Shown here piece by piece: positions 40,401 to 44,943 of a stretch of 44,943 nt of DNA (position 1 is its first letter; each line of letters opens with the position of its first letter). Position numbers and translations under genes: made by a program. Source of the stretch: a virus. The notes beneath the pieces are model-generated. The model did no database searches. It saw nothing but the letters and a program-made list of their open reading frames with translations, and had not been told where the DNA came from. The stretch covers positions 1-44,943 of the IMG/VR virus record IMGVR_UViG_3300037485_000069, one strand, 5' to 3'.

Positions 40401-40886
40401 TCAGTTTTCAAACGTGGTGGGGTTTTGCGAACCGTCAGGCGCACGCTGCACGTACACGATGGTCACAATGGCCCGCCCAGCCGTCGCGTTAGCAACAGAC
40501 ACCGCGTAGCGCACGTAGATAGGAGTATCAGCCGTGGTGGAGGTTTGCCAAGCCAACTGCGTAGCAGCGGTAGCAACACCGGTAAAGCGACCGCCAGCGG
40601 TCGTGGTCACAGCAGCCATCAGTTGAGCGCCGCCAGAAGACGTACCGACAGAAACCGTCGAGACAGACGAGCCGTTAGGCACAACAACTTGGTCAACCAG
40701 AATGTTGACAATCTGCGAACCCGCAGGAACTGTTGCAACCAGGGCATCGACGTTGGTGCCAGAGGTAACCGTACCCGAAACGGCGTAGTTATACGACTGG
40801 GTAAGAGCGACAAGACCCGTATTACGCCCGGGGTTATACCGCTGGGTGCCGACACGAACGGGACCGGAGAAGGTGGAGAACGTCAT
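40401..40886 (-). CDS. Beta-rich virion protein, possible decoration protein (161 aa)
   Basis: The protein begins MTFSTFSGPVRVGTQRYNPG and is dominated by Thr, Val, Ala and Ser in alternating strands (YAVSGTVTSGTNVDALVATV, VVVPNGSSVSTVSVGTSSGG). The start FSGPVRVGTQ resembles N-terminal pieces of head-associated proteins placed downstream of capsid genes. It has a GAGG motif seven bases before the ATG. Decoration or tail surface are both possible. Confidence 0.7.
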   Translation of the reverse strand: MTFSTFSGPVRVGTQRYNPGRNTGLVALTQSYNYAVSGTVTSGTNVDALVATVPAGSQIVNILVDQVVVPNGSSVSTVSVGTSSGGAQLMAAVTTTAGGRFTGVATAATQLAWQTSTTADTPIYVRYAVSVANATAGRAIVTIVYVQRAPDGSQNPTTFEN

Positions 40887-40902
40887 GATATATCCTCATT
40901 TG

Positions 40903-40948
40903 AGCCCGCCATCCTTGAGGGGAGGTCTGCCAAGTCAGTTGGCGGGCT
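40903..40948 (-). other. Perfect 9-bp inverted repeat in an mRNA leader
   Basis: AGCCCGCCA and TGGCGGGCT are perfect complements separated by 28 bases. The element lies in the 82-bp space between the homing endonuclease gene and the following virion gene, so it would fold in the leader of that gene's transcript. No T run follows on the minus strand, so it is not a terminator of normal form. Confidence 0.5.
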
Positions 40949-40967
40949 AGATGTTCTTGGTTTCGTC

Positions 40968-40996
40968 TTTATACCATGTGGCGTTGGGGTATGCAA
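40968..40996 (-). promoter_or_regulatory. Weak promoter candidate downstream of the endonuclease
   Basis: TTGCAT and TATAAA are 17 bp apart on the minus strand at the very end of the endonuclease gene. The -10 is good (5 of 6) and the -35 poor (3 of 6). It could supply transcription to the two small surface-protein genes after the capsid terminator. Confidence 0.3.
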
Positions 40997-41730
40997 GAGA
41001 TTAGGTATCTAAACGCCCAATCTTTTCTTGGGCCTTTGGAAAGCGGCTTACCAGACTTAAGCGCCCGGTTTAGGGTTGGCATGAGAAGCCCAAGGGTTTG
41101 CAATGTTTCAGTAAGGCTTGCAAAAATATGTTCTTTCCCGGCAGGATCGGTAGCAATTACTTCTTTGCTCATCTTTGCCTTGGACTCTTCTGTGTGCTTA
41201 CGTCCTTGCCAGTGGCTGTAGTTGCCAGCTTCTGCGGCAGCGCGAATCTTGGCCTTGCCTTCTTCTGATACTTTCCGGCCCGCTGTTTTTTGCTTGCCGC
41301 GTTGGGTATCACCAATCTTCTTGCGAACCTCTTCGCTGACAGTTTGGCCGTAGCGGTAGTGCGCTGCGCCTGCGTGTTTACCTTTTCTGCCTTCACTTAT
41401 GTTTTCTTTTGCTGTGTCTGAAAGAACAATGCCCAAGCGCGGGGCAGTAGCCAGAGTGTTTACGTTGTAGCAATCTTTCTGCCCTACGCAATCGCGCAGC
41501 CATTTGTCTTCCCAAGCAAGCGTAGCTTCGCCTTCTGGGATTTGCTCCATGATTTCAAACACAAACACTTCCGCGCCGTACTTGTTCCACGATGCTTGTA
41601 AGTGTGGGTTTTTGTGAACATTCCGCTTTAGATCGTTCTTGTGTTGCCACTCCCTGCGAGCAAAGCTCTCGGCGCTTCCGATGTAGAACTTGTTATTCAC
41701 CATGTTGGTGATGCGATAGATAACGGCCAT
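40969..41730 (-). CDS. GIY-YIG homing endonuclease with NUMOD3 repeats (253 aa)
   Basis: The start ATG follows a strong GGAGG motif by six bases. The N-terminal domain shows VIYRITN (GIY position) and KFYIGSAESFARREWQH, with R26 and, later, E74 as expected catalytic residues. The centre carries NUMOD3-like DNA-binding repeats (GRKGKHAGAAHYRYG, AGRKVSEEGKAKIR, HWQGRKHTEESKAKMS). The C-terminal part (HIFASLTETLQTLGL, WAFRYL) resembles the IENR1/NUMOD1 helix-turn-helix type. Such free-standing enzymes cut intron-less alleles near their own locus and spread. It lies directly after the capsid gene. Confidence 0.92.
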   Translation of the reverse strand: MAVIYRITNMVNNKFYIGSAESFARREWQHKNDLKRNVHKNPHLQASWNKYGAEVFVFEIMEQIPEGEATLAWEDKWLRDCVGQKDCYNVNTLATAPRLGIVLSDTAKENISEGRKGKHAGAAHYRYGQTVSEEVRKKIGDTQRGKQKTAGRKVSEEGKAKIRAAAEAGNYSHWQGRKHTEESKAKMSKEVIATDPAGKEHIFASLTETLQTLGLLMPTLNRALKSGKPLSKGPRKDWAFRYLISCIPQRHMV

Positions 41731-41757
41731 TCTGTCCTCCTGCGTTGGCACGTACAG

Positions 41758-41786
41758 ATACTAGGCTACTCAACGACTTCTGTCAA
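41758..41786 (-). promoter_or_regulatory. Sigma70-type promoter of the homing endonuclease
   Basis: On the minus strand, a perfect -35 box TTGACA and a -10 box TAGTAT (4 of 6) are separated by exactly 17 bp. The predicted start lies near 41751, about 20 bases before the endonuclease ATG and just after the capsid terminator, so the cassette would be transcribed independently. Confidence 0.6.
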
Positions 41787-41818
41787 ACCTTCTGTTGCCT
41801 TGTAACGAAAGAGGGTGT

Positions 41819-41839
41819 TAAAAAGCCCCCGAAGGGGCT
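41819..41839 (-). terminator. Strong terminator after the major capsid gene
   Basis: On the minus strand the hairpin AGCCCC-TTCG-GGGGCT is directly followed by a TTTTAA tract. This is a textbook intrinsic terminator, 25 bases past the capsid stop codon. It isolates high-level capsid transcription from the genes beyond. Confidence 0.9.
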
Positions 41840-41863
41840 AAGTTCTTGATTTACAAGGACTTT

Positions 41864-42781
41864 TTAGGACGAGCCGGGGGAGCCAAAAGCGCCAAGCGGA
41901 TCGCTGACCCCGAACGAATAACGCTCGCGGGCCTTGTAGCGGGTGTTGCCGGTGTCGAAGTCACCGTCCATCGAGGTGCTCATCGGGGTCCGCACAAAGT
42001 GCTTCAGGCCGTTAGGCACATCGGTGGTGAGGAACCAAGCGTTGGTGTCCGTCAGCCAGTGGTTAACGGTATAACCTTCCGGGATGGAACCATTGTTCTT
42101 CAGCGCGTTGATGTCGTTATCGGTCGTGCCGACACGCAGCGACGTTTCCAGCAGCCGGGTTGCGACGAACTGGAGAGCCGGGGGAACAATCAGCTTGCGG
42201 GGCTTGGCAGCAATCAGCAGACCACGCTCGTCCGTCCAAGCAGCGATCTGAATAACAGCCGCTTCAAGGGAGGTTTCGTTCAGGTCAGCGCCAGTCGTGG
42301 GACGGTTGCTGTTGGTGCCGCCGCTAACCAGCGGGTGGTCGGTAGCGAAGAGAACCTTGCCGTCGCCATAGGTCGGGTTGCCCGTTCCAGTGAAGCCGGT
42401 GTTCAGGATCGCAGCAGCCTTGACTTGCTTCGTGTAAGCCATAGCGCGAGCCAGGGCCTTCGTGTAGCGAGCCGAGAGACTGTCGTACAGATTGTCTTCC
42501 ATCGCCTCTTCGGTGATGGAGAAACCCATAGCGATGGTTTCGTGGCTGTAGCGAGCGGTCCAAGCTTCTTGGGCGTTGTCATACGAGATGGCAGCACCTT
42601 CGTTCTTGACCGGAGCGGCAGCGAAACCGGCGAGCTTGGTTTCTTCTTCAAACGAACGCTCAGAAGTCTCCGTGTCGTAGATTTCCTTGTGCTCTTCGCC
42701 GTAGCGCTTGTACTCCATACCAAACAGGGCGTTAAGTCCCGGGAGGAGTTCTTTCAGCAGTTGTGAACGTGAAATAGCCAT
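41864..42781 (-). CDS. Major capsid protein (305 aa)
   Basis: The sequence pattern (MAISRSQLLKELLPGLNALF, MEYKRYGEEHKEIYDTETSE, then FGMEYKRY-linked acidic region) and the later IAMGFSITEEAMEDNLYDSL and LFATDHPLVSGGTNSNRP are those of a Mu gpT-like major capsid protein found in many aquatic phages. It probably adopts the HK97 fold. Position after the scaffold gene and before a strong terminator supports the call. No separate protease gene is in view. Confidence 0.9.
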   Translation of the reverse strand: MAISRSQLLKELLPGLNALFGMEYKRYGEEHKEIYDTETSERSFEEETKLAGFAAAPVKNEGAAISYDNAQEAWTARYSHETIAMGFSITEEAMEDNLYDSLSARYTKALARAMAYTKQVKAAAILNTGFTGTGNPTYGDGKVLFATDHPLVSGGTNSNRPTTGADLNETSLEAAVIQIAAWTDERGLLIAAKPRKLIVPPALQFVATRLLETSLRVGTTDNDINALKNNGSIPEGYTVNHWLTDTNAWFLTTDVPNGLKHFVRTPMSTSMDGDFDTGNTRYKARERYSFGVSDPLGAFGSPGSS

Positions 42782-42791
42782 TATTTACTCC

Positions 42792-43421
42792 TTAAGTGCC
42801 GGTGGCACCACTGGCGAGGTAGTACGAATGCACGCCAAAGTTGAACTTGACGATGACATCGGGGAAAGCGTCAAGCGCACTGTCTTCAACGACATCGACA
42901 ATACGCATAGCCACAGTACCCACGTTCGACAGCGAGCCACCATTGACACCAATGACGAGGTTAATCGTCGAGTTGCCAGTCAGCGTGTTGCCACCAAAGT
43001 TACCCAGAGCAGCGTTTTGACCCACAGCGCCAGCAGGGCCGTTGGTCAGCGTGCCGAAGGCAGCAGAACCTTGAACCGTGAACAGGGCATCCGGGTCTTC
43101 AGTCACGCGGATATACACATCGGTATAACCAGCAGCGATAGCGCCAGACGGGCAATACTGGGCGTACTGCGGCTGGTTCAGGCCAGGGGTGACGTAACGA
43201 ACGCCAACGCACACGCCAACAATACCCGTTTGGGTGCCGCCAACCGGGGTAGCGGTCAGAGGCTGCGGGTTACCGGCAGCGGAGAGTTGAATGACATCGC
43301 CCGTAAACATCGCGGTCGTGTTGTTCGTAGAAAGCTTGTACTCGCGGAACGCGCCCGCGAAGACCTGACCGCCGATCAAATTGACCGGACGGAGGCCATT
43401 GGGAGAGCTAGTGATAGCCAT
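42792..43421 (-). CDS. Head-associated virion protein (209 aa)
   Basis: The protein starts MAITSSPNGLRPVNLIGGQV then FAGAFREYKLSTNNTTAMFT, a conserved beginning for a beta-rich head protein in aquatic phages. It is directly upstream of the capsid gene in transcription order. The segment IQLSAAGNPQPLTATPVGGT and the end FNFGVHSYYLASGATGT are low in charge. Its function may be capsid decoration or stabilisation. A GGAG-type ribosome site precedes the ATG. Confidence 0.8.
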   Translation of the reverse strand: MAITSSPNGLRPVNLIGGQVFAGAFREYKLSTNNTTAMFTGDVIQLSAAGNPQPLTATPVGGTQTGIVGVCVGVRYVTPGLNQPQYAQYCPSGAIAAGYTDVYIRVTEDPDALFTVQGSAAFGTLTNGPAGAVGQNAALGNFGGNTLTGNSTINLVIGVNGGSLSNVGTVAMRIVDVVEDSALDAFPDVIVKFNFGVHSYYLASGATGT

Positions 43422-43439
43422 ATTTACTCCTTTTGGGAT

Positions 43440-43886
43440 TTAGGAACCGCGTCCGAACGTCACCTTGGTCTGCCTGTCTCGAAACATAGGCATACGGGGA
43501 TCGCTCTCGCGCATGAAGTTGTTATCCACCGATTGCATCTGCCCTTCAGCTTGTTGCCGGTAAAAGGCATCGCGCTGGCTGGTAAATTCTTTCGGCATTT
43601 TGCACAGGATCAGTCCACCAATCTCAATGCTATCTGGGTAGCGATTCTTGCCGCTGCCCATCAATTGGATTTCGGGATGCTCGGAAGCCTTGACAGGCTC
43701 CCATCCTTCGCGGAGCTTGGAGGAAATATTCATGGGGTCATCATTACCCAGAGTGCTAACGCGAATCCAACGGAAGGAGTATCCCTCTTCAGGATTTGGG
43801 TCAGGCAGAAGCTGCGGAGGCATCCAGTTTTTCTGGCGCTCAGTCTTGACACGGGTGTCAATTTCTCGGGGGGTACGGTCAACCAT
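43440..43886 (-). CDS. Conserved head-region protein (148 aa)
   Basis: This charged, largely soluble protein has the pattern RTPREIDTRVKTERQKNW, SFRWIRVSTLGNDDPMNISS and WEPVKASEHPEIQLMGSG. It recurs between scaffold and capsid genes in other phages that I recall, without a known function. It could be a scaffold partner. It starts three bases before the end of the scaffold gene in coordinate order. Confidence 0.75.
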   Translation of the reverse strand: MVDRTPREIDTRVKTERQKNWMPPQLLPDPNPEEGYSFRWIRVSTLGNDDPMNISSKLREGWEPVKASEHPEIQLMGSGKNRYPDSIEIGGLILCKMPKEFTSQRDAFYRQQAEGQMQSVDNNFMRESDPRMPMFRDRQTKVTFGRGS

Positions 43887-43888
43887 GA

Positions 43889-44815
43889 TTATTTCCTCAT
43901 TTGTTCAGCAACCTGCTTTGCATAGAGTTCCAAAGGAACTCCAAGCCGCTTGGCGATAGATACTTGGGTCTGCGTCAGCACGATCTTACGGGGCGCTGTG
44001 CTGCGAGTTGCGGATGCCACGACTTGGGATTTCTTCGGCTTTTCTTGAGGGAACGCATCAGGAAAAAGCTGATGTACACGGGAATTGATCTTCTCGTAGT
44101 ACTCATCACTGGTCGGGTCAACTCCGTTATCCACAAGTTTTTTGTGAACCGTTAGTGCCACTGCGGTCATCTCTTCATCGCTACCAAACCAAGAATTGGC
44201 TTCTTGCCACGCTTTGGCTTTAGTATCGACTCGGGTTTCCGCAGGAGCGTTTACCGGCTGATATGCGGGTTGTACTTCATTTTCTTGCCGTTGTACAGGG
44301 GGTTTAAAATTATTTACACGATCTGACCTAATTTTTGCGGTCGTAAGTGCCTCTTGGGCAGCAACGAGAGCATCTGAATCACCTGCCTCATACGCCGTTT
44401 TATATTGACGTTTTGCGTCTTCAACCTCATTACTGACCACCCGTTTAGCTTGCTCAAGCAAAGCGGCTTGACCTTCGCCTAGGCTACCTTGGAGTTTTTT
44501 GTTCTCCGCAATGACATTCTGAGCCAGAGCAATTGCTTCTTCACGCTCACGAAAAGCAGCTTCTTTTGCCCTGCGTTCTTCGTGATACCCCTTGCTGAAG
44601 TGCTGAATACGCTTCTTGACGCCTTCGGAATACTGCTCAAGCTCGTCATCAGTAACTTCAGCCGGAGCCTCCTTCATGGGCTTACGGCCCTTGTCGGCGT
44701 CAGGAGTATCGTCAACTACTTCAATTTCCACCTCATCCGACGCATTAACTGCACCGGGTTGGACTTCATTGTTTTCGTCGGGGAACCTAAATTCGGTCTT
44801 TTCGATGTCTGCCAT
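43889..44815 (-). CDS. Scaffolding protein candidate (308 aa)
   Basis: The protein is acidic at the N-terminus (EFRFPDENNEVQPGAVNASD, VEIEVVDDTPDADKG) and then a long helical coil (KGYHEERRAKEAAFREREEA, IALAQNVIAENKKLQG). It has a disordered Pro/Gln linker and a basic C-terminal helix (RKIVLTQTQVSIAKRLGVPL). This is the make-up of scaffolding proteins that bind capsid subunits through a C-terminal helix. The position two genes before the major capsid gene fits. GGAG precedes the ATG. Confidence 0.85.
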   Translation of the reverse strand: MADIEKTEFRFPDENNEVQPGAVNASDEVEIEVVDDTPDADKGRKPMKEAPAEVTDDELEQYSEGVKKRIQHFSKGYHEERRAKEAAFREREEAIALAQNVIAENKKLQGSLGEGQAALLEQAKRVVSNEVEDAKRQYKTAYEAGDSDALVAAQEALTTAKIRSDRVNNFKPPVQRQENEVQPAYQPVNAPAETRVDTKAKAWQEANSWFGSDEEMTAVALTVHKKLVDNGVDPTSDEYYEKINSRVHQLFPDAFPQEKPKKSQVVASATRSTAPRKIVLTQTQVSIAKRLGVPLELYAKQVAEQMRK

Positions 44816-44825
44816 GATTTACTCC

Positions 44826-44943
44826 TTAAACGCGGCCAATGCCACGCGGGTCTTCAACAACGGCTTCCACGGAATCATCATTGATGATGCGGAATTCCCG
44901 GCCATGAATCTTCAGGCGGGTGCCAGTATTGGGACGCACAAGG
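44826..44943 (-). CDS. C-terminal end of an unknown protein, cut by window edge
   Basis: The last 38 codons before the stop read LVRPNTGTRLKIHGREFRII, then NDDSVEAVVEDPRGIGRV. Charged, beta-like and acidic, the tail resembles small proteins placed next to the scaffold genes of other aquatic phages, with no known function. The upstream part is outside the window. It lies 10 bases before the scaffold start. Confidence 0.6.
   Translation of the reverse strand, partial: LVRPNTGTRLKIHGREFRIINDDSVEAVVEDPRGIGRV

Noticed and set aside
41846-42766. Plus-strand reading frame of 306 codons opposite the capsid gene
   Set aside because: Shadow of the major capsid gene on the other strand; composition (Arg/Val/Gly-rich) is typical of an antisense frame.
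42708-43925. Plus-strand reading frame of 405 codons opposite the capsid and head genes
   Set aside because: It is antisense to well-supported genes with recognisable products and ribosome sites, has no family signal and arises from the codon bias of the true frame.
1-44943. Lysogeny genes, integrase, attachment sites or tRNA genes
   Set aside because: I found no integrase, repressor with clear homology, or cloverleaf sequence; the genome outside the window could still hold them.

Overview
The window is a compact segment of a double-stranded DNA tailed phage (Caudoviricetes), with about 53 genes and almost no spacer. I see no integrase, tail sheath, tail tube or conventional tape-measure protein. 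Adaptor-like and nozzle-like neck proteins are followed by very large Ala/Gly/Pro-rich proteins, which suggests a short-tailed (podovirus-like), probably lytic phage. Gene style (GG-motif proteins, repetitive fibres, the protein starting MPSTSKKQHN) resembles phages known from freshwater and marine metagenomes. The host cannot be read from the sequence; the promoters found look like ordinary sigma70 promoters of Gram-negative bacteria.

Region 1 (1-5929, plus strand) is an early and DNA-metabolism module of small overlapping genes. It holds several unknowns and a DUF3310 protein, then a recombination and repair operon: RecB/Cas4-like PD-(D/E)XK nuclease, ERF-type annealing protein, SSB, two unknown proteins (one with a possible ribbon-helix-helix start), and a Ref/HNH-like nuclease. 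The operon is interrupted by a minus-strand cassette (1611-2702) carrying its own promoter and terminator. The cassette encodes a protein with four zinc-binding motifs fused to a VRR-NUC-like nuclease. A 130-bp region between this gene and the recombination operon carries face-to-face promoter candidates and a possible operator.

Region 2 (5916-44943, minus strand, transcribed right to left) is the virion and lysis module. In transcription order it contains: the end of an unknown gene, scaffold, two head-associated proteins, major capsid protein with a strong terminator, a GIY-YIG homing endonuclease with its own promoter, two small surface-type proteins, a lectin-like spike, a group of basic GG-motif proteins, neck and adaptor proteins, two related beta-rich proteins, tail or fibre proteins, a glycosyltransferase and methyltransferase pair, an 878-residue three-tier repeat protein, an S74 self-cleaving tail fibre, a glycine-rich adhesin, a GH108 endolysin with a holin candidate, a nozzle-like protein, and finally four large proteins that probably form the injection apparatus. 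The last of these (1922 residues) carries an HExxH metallopeptidase motif. Terminase and portal are not in the window and probably lie just beyond the right edge; replication genes probably lie to the left.

The points most worth a second look are the antisense zinc-finger/nuclease cassette with its divergent promoters, the homing endonuclease cassette behind the capsid gene, the GG-motif tags shared by at least six virion proteins, the 25-fold repeat protein, and the 154-residue fibre duplication in which protein sequence is kept while synonymous positions have diverged.
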